Part shown: positions 9,601 through 16,008 of the stretch, in pieces
How positions within the stretch are numbered: the stretch's first letter is position 1
Layout: each line of letters starts with the position of its first letter
Assembly: GCA_964551995.1 (NCBI GenBank)
Contig: CAZKFD010000020.1
Location: 7,932-71,931, forward strand
Source of the DNA: DATKJS01 sp964551995
GTDB taxonomy: Bacteria; Acidobacteriota; Aminicenantia; Aminicenantales; Saccharicenantaceae
Length of the DNA stretch: 64,000 nt
Direction: 5' to 3'
Position numbers and translations under genes: made by a program
Notes under the pieces: generated by a model
What the model was told of the DNA's origin: nothing
What the model saw: only the letters and a program-made list of their open reading frames with translations
The model's database searches: none

Positions 9601-10481
9601 TCGTACTCAAGCGCCTGGCGCAGCTCTCCGAGGCCAAGGCAGGCAACACCGATATTGTTCAGGACCGCGCCCTCATCGGCCAGATCGCCCGCCGCGTGAA
9701 AGATCGGCAGCGCCTGAGCCCAGCAATCCACCGCCTGCCGGGCCTCGTGGAGATCGGAGTGGGCCAGGCCCATATTGTTGAGCGTCGCAGCCATGCGGCG
9801 TTGGTCGCCGACGGCACGGCGGATGGACAGTGCCAACTCGTAATGCTCGAGCGCCTGCCGGGCCTCGCCAAGGCCCAAGTATGTGTTCCCGATCTTGTGG
9901 AGTACATCACCCTCACCCGCCCGGTCGCCCAGGGCCCGGCGCAGAGTCAGCGCCCGGTTGAAGCTCTGCAAGGCCATCTGCAGCCGGCCCGACAGGCTGT
10001 ACGCCATCCCCTCGCCGAAGTCCGCTTTGCCCTGACCCGCGAGATCCTTCATCTTTTCGAACAAGTCGAGCGCCTTGCCGTAGAAGCTCAACGCGGAAGC
10101 GGCGTTGCCCGCCTGATCGCAATCGCCTGCGGCCAGATACGTGTCCGCTAGGCACCTCACGTCACCCTTTTCTTCAGCGAGCAGAACGGCGATTTTCACC
10201 AGCTTCCCGTCGTGCCCGTCGGTCCCTTGCTGCGCGAGGTGTTCGATCCACTCCGCCCGCACCCGGCCCTTGTTCGCTTTCATCCATCGCCGTACAGCCT
10301 CGTCTCCCTCCGCCTGGGTTGCGGCCAGGACTTCTTTAAGAAGCGGGTCAACGCCCGCCTTGGGCTCGGCCTGGGCGCCGAGTTCCTGCGCGAGCCCGCC
10401 AAGCGCCGGGCCCGCCACGGCCAAAACCGACGCCAGAGCCATCACGATGAGCCCCTTGACAAAAGAAGGTCCGAGTTTCAT
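6678..10481 (-). CDS. Exported TPR-CHAT protein (large; about 15 TPRs plus C-terminal CHAT peptidase domain)
   Basis: A 1267-residue protein starting at 10481, where GGGGAGA stands seven bases before ATG (the open frame continues to 10505 without a ribosome binding site). A hydrophobic signal sequence (about residues 10-35) predicts export. About 15 consecutive 40-residue TPR units of the ALEYYxQALPIFRALGDR type follow, then a coiled-coil linker rich in Leu/Arg/Glu (roughly residues 760-880), and a CHAT domain (caspase HetF associated with TPRs). The CHAT dyad is visible: His1106 in HIASHF and Cys1151 in LSACNTA. CHAT domains are clan-CD cysteine peptidases related to separase and caspases; TPRs bind partner proteins and can gate the peptidase. 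A paralogue with the same architecture is at 16009-19116, and a serpin and a caspase lie between them. Target unknown. Confidence 0.9.
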   Translation of the reverse strand: MKLGPSFVKGLIVMALASVLAVAGPALGGLAQELGAQAEPKAGVDPLLKEVLAATQAEGDEAVRRWMKANKGRVRAEWIEHLAQQGTDGHDGKLVKIAVLLAEEKGDVRCLADTYLAAGDCDQAGNAASALSFYGKALDLFEKMKDLAGQGKADFGEGMAYSLSGRLQMALQSFNRALTLRRALGDRAGEGDVLHKIGNTYLGLGEARQALEHYELALSIRRAVGDQRRMAATLNNMGLAHSDLHEARQAVDCWAQALPIFHAAGDLADEGAVLNNIGVACLGLGELRQALEYDLKALPIFRALADRAHEASTLSTIGLIDSDLGEPRTALEFFNQALVIYRARGDRTHEASSLYNMGVAHFGLGEWREALEIFTQVLPIFRALGDRAGEAVVLRNIGTVDASLGDARKALENLNQALQIERAIGGRADEAITLTGIGAVYSGLGEQRKALEQYEQALAIEQAVGDHAGEAETLQDMGVAYYRLSEWPRALDCYSKALPIFRALGDRGNEARVLTDTGNACLELGQKQRALEYYTQALPIFRSLGDRASETAALGDIATAYFDLGEKQKALDYYTQALPIFRAIGDRFSEAATLGDMGNVYSDLGERSKALECHRQSLSISRAIGDRAGEAASLGNIGTVCFELGERRKALQYFEQALPIARGAGDRGDEAKTLNNMGSVYFELGDRRRAVEYYNQALLIHRAIGNRGFEADTDYHLMRAWEALSKPRLAVLCGKEAVNLCQELRANIQGLDKETQRAYLRTVERVYRELADVLAGQGRLWEAEEVLGLLKEEEYFEYVRRDSATAKALGGRADLTPAEAAALARYEGVADKVGGIGRRVEELRKLRVRTADQEAELERLNKDLEAAGKTFGVVLREIEDELGGSRGARDVVEELRATKGLGVDLRRLNVAVLSTVVGEKSVWVILTTPTAQVAGRTDIAEGELDRKVLTFREALQEPGTDPRPLGRQLYGILVKPVEKELAAASPGTVAWMLDGTLRYLPVAALFDGERYVAERFASVELTRASLSRLALEPSEAWRALGLGVSEAEGGFSALPKVAEELRAVVREGSGESGVLPGVRRLNGEFTRKALEESREAGYQVIHIASHFDFNPGTTADSFLLLGDGNRLTLEEIRTEPEPLFAGVELLTLSACNTALGAKQADGREVDGLGDEAQNLGAEAVLATLWPVADESTAELMAGFYRLKAQGLSKAEALRQAQLALLRGSAAPLNAGSVRGAKVPESPTPRPYTAGYSHPYYWAPFILIGNWK
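8330..10060 (-). repeat. About 120-bp tandem coding repeat (TPR array)
   Basis: The DNA shows a 120-bp period from the 40-residue TPR units of the CHAT gene. Several units share long near-identical stretches (for example the parts encoding ALEYYTQALPIFR and ALDYYTQALPIFR), so unit number could change by recombination. Confidence 0.7.
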
Positions 10482-10583
10482 GTCGCTTCTCCCCGGTTTG
10501 CGCATTCAGAGCACGATCGCCGCACGGGAGATACGGGCAAATTCATGAGCCCGTGCCCGTCCCGGTCTTCGGTTGTCATGATA

Positions 10584-10613
10584 TTAATATGGCCCCATTT
10601 TCCCTCTTGTCAA
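10584..10613 (-). promoter_or_regulatory. Sigma-70-like promoter of the first TPR-CHAT gene
   Basis: On the minus strand: TTGACA (10613-10608), 18-bp spacer, TATTAA (10589-10584). The leader to the ATG at 10481 would be about 95 nt. Confidence 0.45.
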
Positions 10614-10713
10614 TTCTCAGCCGCAGATGACGCTCTCCTATCACCCTCTGTTGCTCATTGACCGGGCCGGGGGGCGGGTCCGGCCTCTCCTGAACCCGGG
10701 AGTGCACCGAGAC

Positions 10714-10740
10714 TTGACGTCTGGGCAGTTCGCTGATAAT
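10714..10740 (+). promoter_or_regulatory. Possible promoter of the serpin gene
   Basis: TTGACG (10714-10719) and GATAAT (10735-10740) lie upstream of the serpin start, but the 15-bp spacer is short for a sigma-70 promoter, so the call is tentative. It points away from the promoter of the first CHAT gene; the two genes are divergent. Confidence 0.3.
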
Positions 10741-10799
10741 TTCTCGAATTGGGGGCGAGGGGTCAAGAAGCCCCGATATCGGCTCAAGAGGAGTCTGAT

Positions 10800-12080
10800 A
10801 TGGAACGAAAACCGATCCTCGGCTTTTTGCAAATGGTTTTGGCCGTATCGGCCGCCGCAGGAATTCTTTATGGGCTCAAGGGCACAGCCATGAAGCCGGG
10901 CCCGGACCTGCGCTGGGACAGCTCCCAGCCCCGGCAGAACGACGGCCCCAATCCGACCCGTTTTGCGGACTCGAATAGCCTCTTCGCCTTCGACCTTTAT
11001 GCGCACTACAAGGACGCGACCGGAAATCTGCTCTTCTCGCCGTACAGCATTTCTTCCGCCCTGACGATGACGTACGAGGGAGCGCGGGGACAGACGGCGG
11101 TGGAGATGAAGAAGGTCCTGCACCTGCCGGACCGCGAGGAGGATCTGCGCGCGAGTTTTCATTTGCTCGACGCGGATCTCAACGGCCCGGGCCGCGACTA
11201 TAAACTTATCACGGCGAACGCATTGTGGGCGGAAAAGAGCTTTCGATTTTTAGCGGATTATCTTCATCTGATCACGGAATATTACGTCGGCGCCGCCGCG
11301 AACCTGGATTTTATCGGGAATCCAGACGCCTCGCGTCAGACCATCAACCGATGGGTAGAAGACAAGACATCCGGGAAGATCGAAAATCTGCTCTCGCCCG
11401 GGGTCATCAACGCCGCGACCCGCCTCGTCCTGACGAATGCGATCTATTTCAAGGGAGATTGGTCGAATCCGTACAACGCGCAGGACACCCGCGACGAGGA
11501 TTTTCACCTGGACTCCGGCTCCACTGAGAAGGCGAAGATGATGCATCAGACTTCCCATTTCAACTATGGGGAAACCGGAGACTTTCAGGTCCTTGAGATG
11601 CCGTACCGAGGGGGCCGCCTTTCGATGATCGTGATCCTGCCCAAAAACCTATTGGCCGGGATCTCCCTTGACGCCGCGGGCTGGAGCCGGATGAGGGAGA
11701 CGATGGAGCCCAGGAAAGTCGCGGTAACCTTCCCCAAGTTCCGCGTCGAGAAGAAATATATGATGGCCGGGGACCTGGCCAAAATGGGGATGCCAAGCGC
11801 TTTCAACCCCCGGGCCGCGGACTTTTCGGGTATGGACGGCAGACGGGACCTCATGATCAGCGCGGTCGTGCACCAGACGTTCGTCGACGTGACGGAGGCG
11901 GGTACGGAAGCCGCCGCGGCGACGGCGGCCGTTATCGGCGTGAAAGCCGTCCTTTCCGAGCCAAAAGAGGAGATCAAGGAATTCAAGGCGGACCACCCGT
12001 TTATTTTCCTCATCCAGGAACGGACGAGTGGAGCGATTCTGTTTCTGGGAAGGATGAGCGACCCGGGCCAGCTTCGCTGA
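10800..12080 (+). CDS. Serpin family peptidase inhibitor, with signal/anchor sequence
   Basis: A 426-residue serpin, a suicide inhibitor that traps serine or cysteine peptidases by inserting its reactive-centre loop into a beta sheet. Start 10800 is preceded by AAGAGGAG; the open frame extends to 10749 without support. A hydrophobic N-terminal segment (residues 7-28) predicts export or a membrane anchor. The family motifs NAIYFKGDW and HPFIFLIQ are present, and the hinge reads GTEAAAATAA, the small-residue hinge of inhibitory serpins. Counting from the P15 glycine (Gly368) puts Lys382 at P1, which predicts a trypsin-like specificity. It is divergent from the first TPR-CHAT gene and convergent with the caspase gene, so it may protect against a peptidase made nearby or from outside. 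Confidence 0.93.
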   Translation: MERKPILGFLQMVLAVSAAAGILYGLKGTAMKPGPDLRWDSSQPRQNDGPNPTRFADSNSLFAFDLYAHYKDATGNLLFSPYSISSALTMTYEGARGQTAVEMKKVLHLPDREEDLRASFHLLDADLNGPGRDYKLITANALWAEKSFRFLADYLHLITEYYVGAAANLDFIGNPDASRQTINRWVEDKTSGKIENLLSPGVINAATRLVLTNAIYFKGDWSNPYNAQDTRDEDFHLDSGSTEKAKMMHQTSHFNYGETGDFQVLEMPYRGGRLSMIVILPKNLLAGISLDAAGWSRMRETMEPRKVAVTFPKFRVEKKYMMAGDLAKMGMPSAFNPRAADFSGMDGRRDLMISAVVHQTFVDVTEAGTEAAAATAAVIGVKAVLSEPKEEIKEFKADHPFIFLIQERTSGAILFLGRMSDPGQLR

Positions 12081-12132
12081 ATCCGGGCACTTCTTTCGGA
12101 CCCCTTATTCAGGGCCAGCGCCTTCGTCTGGG

Positions 12133-14487
12133 CTACTTTTCGACGCTCCGGATGACCGTCCTCTCGATCGACCATTGAGCCGGGGCCGCGGGCTGTTTCG
12201 CGCCCCTCTTTTGCCCCGATCCGATCCCGAACAGGAGTTGCCCGACCCCTCCTCCCCGCGTCCCCTCCGGCCCGCCCCGGATGCCCTCGAAGGAGAACAC
12301 CGTCGGGTCGATGACCTCCGCGCTGACGATCATGAAATACACGTCCGTGCCCAGCGGCTCCGAGATCTCGATGTCGTAATCCCGGCCCGAGAGAGGGATC
12401 TCGGCGGGCAGCGGCGTCACCTCGGGAGGAAACAGGTTTTCGACGTTGCCCTGCGCTCCCGGGAAGAGAGAGGTCCCCGTTCCATCGCTGTCGATGATGA
12501 AGACATAGACGTACTGCCGCGGCACCTTCTGGCCCGTCTGCCGGAGCCGCTCCATCGCCTCCGGGTCCGCCTTGAGAAAGAGCTTGTACCGCTCCCCCTT
12601 TCGCATCTCCCCCTCGGTGACCGTGCGTTTCGATGAAATCTCCTCGAAGGCCAGACCATAGAGGAAGGGCGTGCCGGCCTGAGGGGGCTCCAGCTCAATC
12701 CAAGCCCGGAGCCGGGCCATGCGCACGGCGTACTCTTCGATCTGCGCCGCGAGACCCCTTGGGGCGTCGGCCCCCCCCGCCAGCGGCAGCCACGCCGTCC
12801 TCAGCGGCATCCGGGGCGCCAGGGCCATGCGCTTGAGTTCCGCCTCGCTTCCAGCCGGTGCAACCCAAGCGAACTCGAGGCTCCCGTCGCGATACCGGCC
12901 CTCGAGGACGTACCTCGCTCCCGCCATCGAGGCCACGGGGACGATCGCGTCGAGGGCCGTGTCCGGCCCCAGGCGCACCTGTCGGGCGACTTCCGCTGGC
13001 GCCGGGAGCATCAGGAAGAAACGCGGCGGCGGAGACTCGGTGAGACGCTTGCGGATTTGGGCCGTGTCGGGGTCCGTCCCCAGGTGCAGCATCACCTCCC
13101 CGGCGGGCCCGTTGCGCGCCAGGACCCATTCCGATCCGTTCCAGTCCATGACGACGTCCGGCGGCGCGGTCGTTGGGTCCTCGACCCAACCGGGCAGCTG
13201 CAGTCCGGCCACCGACTTGGCCACGACCACGATGCGTGCCAGCGGCGGCGGGTTGGGCGGCACATACACGCGCAGGATGCCTTCCTCCGGCTGCACCCAC
13301 TTATCGAGACGGAACAGGTCTCCGGGCCGGACGCTCTCCGTCGTCCCTGACAAGACCCGGGCAAGGGACTTGCTCGGGCCCGTCACTTCCTCGACCTCGA
13401 TCCGGACCGGTGCCTCGTCCGGCGCCTTCGCTACCCTGATGAGCTCGCATCCCTTCGCCAGTCCCACGACCTGTCCGCCCTGAAGCTCGACCATGTCTCC
13501 TTTGACCGTCTGCACCGCGACCGTGACGCCGCCCGTCAGATCTGCCGGCTGCCCGAAAAGCCCCCGCTCGGCCCGGCCCTTCCCGGCCATGACGGGTTCT
13601 TGCACGGGCTCCTCCGATTGCACGAGGGCACGGACGCGTTCGAAGATCCGGGACATGGGTTCATTCTCCGGGGAATAACGCAGGACCTGGAGGAGCGCCC
13701 ACGTGAAGACGCCGTGCCAGCCCGAATCGGTGGCGACTTCGGCGGCACACTGATAGTCCTGGGCCGCCGACAACACCAGCGCGCCCTCCTCTTCGGGATT
13801 GGGGAGCGCGTTCCCGGCCGCGTCGCGGTCGGGGGGATCCTCAACGTAAAACCCGGCGTCTCCGGGAACCTCGCGCACCCTCAGAGCTCCCCGGAGAAGG
13901 GAGCCGCTGTGGCAGCTGTCCGCGATGACCGTGAGGGCGACCCCTTTCTCGACGGCTTTCCGGAACAGGCGCGCCAGTTCCTTATCCCTGATGTCCGGCG
14001 TCCCCCGCCACCAGTCCGCCGGGACGATGGTCGAATCGTAGCCCGACGCCTTCGGCGTCCGGAGATTGCGCAGGCGCGAGCCGTGACCGGCGTAGTAAAA
14101 GAGGCTGACGTCTCCCGGCCGGGCGCTGTCGATCAGATGGCGCTGGATGGCGCTCAGGATCGCATCCGCGGTGGCGTCCTGGTTCACGAGAGTCTTGATG
14201 TCGCTCTCGCGGAACCAGAATTTATCCGTCAGGAGGGCCTTCATCCCCTCCATGTCGCTCACCGCCCCGTCGAGCGATTCAAACGGCTGCCGCTCCGAAT
14301 GCCCCTTGACCTCGACCCTCTTGACGGTCCCTGTTATGGCCTTGGCCGGACCCGGTTTCGCGCCCGCAGGCGGATCGTATTTGTCGATCCCGACGAGGAG
14401 TGCCCGCCGCGTTTCGGCGCCCGCAGGACCAAGCAGGGCGAAAAGGCAACAGAAGGAAAGCCCCGCGGCAAGAAGGACGCGTTTGAT
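12133..14487 (-). CDS. Exported caspase-like peptidase (C14) with C-terminal DUF4384-like domain; probable ATC start codon
   Basis: A clan-CD cysteine peptidase with the dyad His135 (YYAGHGS) and Cys192 (DSCHSGS). The catalytic domain covers about residues 25-310; a middle beta-rich region follows, and a DUF4384-like domain occupies the last ~150 residues (YKLFLKADP ... YVYVFIIDSDGTG ... FPPE). The first ATG/GTG-type start (GTG at 14262) would remove the first strand of the caspase fold. The frame stays open upstream and encodes a perfect signal peptide, KRVLLAAGLSFCCLFALL, followed by ALLVGIDKY, the usual start of the fold. The only codon in the right place is ATC at 14487, seven bases after AGGAG and about 20 bases after the predicted transcription start. 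So either ATC is used as start or one base is miscalled. Length would be 784 residues. Confidence 0.85.
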   Translation of the reverse strand: MKRVLLAAGLSFCCLFALLGPAGAETRRALLVGIDKYDPPAGAKPGPAKAITGTVKRVEVKGHSERQPFESLDGAVSDMEGMKALLTDKFWFRESDIKTLVNQDATADAILSAIQRHLIDSARPGDVSLFYYAGHGSRLRNLRTPKASGYDSTIVPADWWRGTPDIRDKELARLFRKAVEKGVALTVIADSCHSGSLLRGALRVREVPGDAGFYVEDPPDRDAAGNALPNPEEEGALVLSAAQDYQCAAEVATDSGWHGVFTWALLQVLRYSPENEPMSRIFERVRALVQSEEPVQEPVMAGKGRAERGLFGQPADLTGGVTVAVQTVKGDMVELQGGQVVGLAKGCELIRVAKAPDEAPVRIEVEEVTGPSKSLARVLSGTTESVRPGDLFRLDKWVQPEEGILRVYVPPNPPPLARIVVVAKSVAGLQLPGWVEDPTTAPPDVVMDWNGSEWVLARNGPAGEVMLHLGTDPDTAQIRKRLTESPPPRFFLMLPAPAEVARQVRLGPDTALDAIVPVASMAGARYVLEGRYRDGSLEFAWVAPAGSEAELKRMALAPRMPLRTAWLPLAGGADAPRGLAAQIEEYAVRMARLRAWIELEPPQAGTPFLYGLAFEEISSKRTVTEGEMRKGERYKLFLKADPEAMERLRQTGQKVPRQYVYVFIIDSDGTGTSLFPGAQGNVENLFPPEVTPLPAEIPLSGRDYDIEISEPLGTDVYFMIVSAEVIDPTVFSFEGIRGGPEGTRGGGVGQLLFGIGSGQKRGAKQPAAPAQWSIERTVIRSVEK

Positions 14488-14494
14488 CGCCGTT

Positions 14495-14499
14495 CTCCT
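14495..14499 (-). promoter_or_regulatory. Ribosome binding site AGGAG that sets the caspase start
   Basis: AGGAG on the minus strand, seven bases before the ATC codon at 14487. No ATG, GTG or TTG in frame lies between it and the signal-peptide coding sequence, which makes ATC the candidate start. Confidence 0.55.
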
Positions 14500-14514
14500 G
14501 CTCTTTATTGGACT

Positions 14515-14543
14515 AATATACCCCTCGGCCCGCCGCTGTGCAA
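14515..14543 (-). promoter_or_regulatory. Promoter of the caspase gene
   Basis: On the minus strand: TTGCAC (14543-14538), 17-bp spacer, TATATT (14520-14515). Transcription would begin near 14508, just ahead of the AGGAG at 14499-14495, supporting translation from the early ATC codon. Confidence 0.5.
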
Positions 14544-14606
14544 GTTTCGGCGGCTCCGGCGTCGGGGTCCGCGGCTAACGTTGTCGACGACGTTCCGGCG
14601 CTGTTG

Positions 14607-14635
14607 TTGACAAGGCGCGGAGCCTGGCGGATAAT
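14607..14635 (+). promoter_or_regulatory. Sigma-70-like promoter for the Tat protein and second TPR-CHAT operon
   Basis: TTGACA (14607-14612), exactly 17 bp, then GATAAT (14630-14635). It is back to back with the caspase promoter, about 65 bp apart, so a shared regulator could act on both. Confidence 0.6.
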
Positions 14636-14742
14636 AGATGAGGCGATAGAAAAGTCGATGCCATACACAGCTCGGCCTTTCATCGAGCGAGCCGATAAAA
14701 AAATCCCCGGCTTATTACCCGGACTCTTCTGGAGGTATCCTG

Positions 14743-15909
14743 ATGTCTAAAACTCGGAGGGACTTCTTCAGGGACTTGGTGGCCATCGGAGCTGTGCCGG
14801 GCTTTTTCGCCTCACCCGCGGCGGCCCGGGCCCTGAGCGCGCTGGCCGATCCCTCAAGCGCGCAGGACGTCAACCCCGATTTTGATTCGAAGGCCTACGA
14901 CTTCTGGTCCGGCTTCCTCGCTACAGATGCCGAACCGATCCTCCGGCCGACGCGCACTCGCGGAGGCGAAAGCAACGTGCAGCCGGTTTTCTGGCACTTC
15001 AACGACAAGGACGGCTTCAAAAACGCGGCCGCCCTGGACACGAACAAGCTCATCCCGCAGGGCGACGTCATGGTGAGTTTGAACACGTCGGCGATCAAGG
15101 TCGCCCCGCAGGACCAGAGCACGTTCGACCGGCTGGAGAACGCCCAGGTCCGGGTCGACGTCGCGCAGAAAAGCGCCATCCTGCCGTCCGTGATCGAGCC
15201 CCTGGCGTACACCTTTGTCTCGGGCATGCTGTCGGCGAAGTCCAAGCCGAAGTCGGCCGGCTCGGCGTCGTCGAGGGGTCAGTCGAAGGGGTCGTCATCC
15301 GGGAGTGGAACGAAGATCGGCACATCGGAGAAATCCTCATCCGTCCAGAGCGTCAGTGTCGCGGACGACCCGACATGGCAGAAAATGCAGAATATCCTCC
15401 TGCCGGGGGGGCAGGGCCGGTGGGCGCTGAACGTCGAGGCGCAAAAAAAGGATTCCCTGTTCCACAAGATCATCCAGAACGTTATCGGCGGGCTCGGCCA
15501 GTTCGCGCCGCTGATCGGGCTGCCGGGTATCGCCATGTCGGCGCTCCAGTCCTTCAACGCCCTGTACGGCGCCATTCACGCCAGCCCGGTGCAGATCATC
15601 AAGTCCAACCCGCAGCGGGTCTTCGCCACGCAGGACGCGATCCAGAAGACGGGCTCGCCGGAATCCGTGTCGGGCCTGATGCTGAACAGCGGGACGTATG
15701 TCCTAATCCCGGCCAACCGGGCGCCCACATCGGACCAGTTGAAGAGCCTGCACGTCATCCAGGGGCGGGTGGTTCCGCAGGAGGTCAAGAGGGAAGCGCA
15801 GGCGCCGGACATCGACGCCGCCGCGGCCGAGACCCTGCCGGGCGTCACCTACGTCAGCTTCGAAGTCGAAGTCCAGCCCACGTCGATCATCTCTTCGTCG
15901 GGACGGTAG
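14743..15909 (+). CDS. Tat-exported protein of unknown function
   Basis: I do not recognise a known domain in this 388-residue protein. It begins with a twin-arginine signal (KTRRDFFRDLVAIG followed by a hydrophobic stretch and SPAAARA), so it is predicted to be exported folded. After an N-terminal region of about 165 residues comes a Ser/Gly/Lys-rich, unstructured-looking linker (about residues 165-207) and then a C-terminal region of about 180 residues with a hydrophobic GQFAPLIGLPGIAMSAL helix. GGAGG precedes the ATG. It lies 99 bases upstream of the second TPR-CHAT gene on the same strand behind a shared promoter, and is divergent from the caspase gene. A substrate or regulated partner of the neighbouring peptidases is a reasonable guess, not shown by the sequence. 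Confidence 0.85.
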   Translation: MSKTRRDFFRDLVAIGAVPGFFASPAAARALSALADPSSAQDVNPDFDSKAYDFWSGFLATDAEPILRPTRTRGGESNVQPVFWHFNDKDGFKNAAALDTNKLIPQGDVMVSLNTSAIKVAPQDQSTFDRLENAQVRVDVAQKSAILPSVIEPLAYTFVSGMLSAKSKPKSAGSASSRGQSKGSSSGSGTKIGTSEKSSSVQSVSVADDPTWQKMQNILLPGGQGRWALNVEAQKKDSLFHKIIQNVIGGLGQFAPLIGLPGIAMSALQSFNALYGAIHASPVQIIKSNPQRVFATQDAIQKTGSPESVSGLMLNSGTYVLIPANRAPTSDQLKSLHVIQGRVVPQEVKREAQAPDIDAAAAETLPGVTYVSFEVEVQPTSIISSSGR

Positions 15910-16008
15910 GCCTGAAGATCCGGCGTGTCCCAACATCCAGGGGCCGGCATCCCCGCTTTTTCTGCGATCGGTCGCAGGGTGAGGGGTCGGACTCGCGGAG
16001 GGAACACT

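Noticed and set aside
8330..10060. Regular 120-bp periodicity that could suggest a CRISPR array
   Set aside because: The period is far longer than CRISPR repeat-spacer units and the units encode TPRs in one open frame.
7164..10151. 995-codon plus-strand frame opposite the first TPR-CHAT gene
   Set aside because: The Arg/Pro/Leu-rich composition is the antisense of the TPR repeats; no domain is visible.
12133..14262. GTG at 14262 as start of the caspase gene
   Set aside because: It would remove the signal peptide and the first strand of the caspase fold, and it has no ribosome site; the frame upstream is coding.
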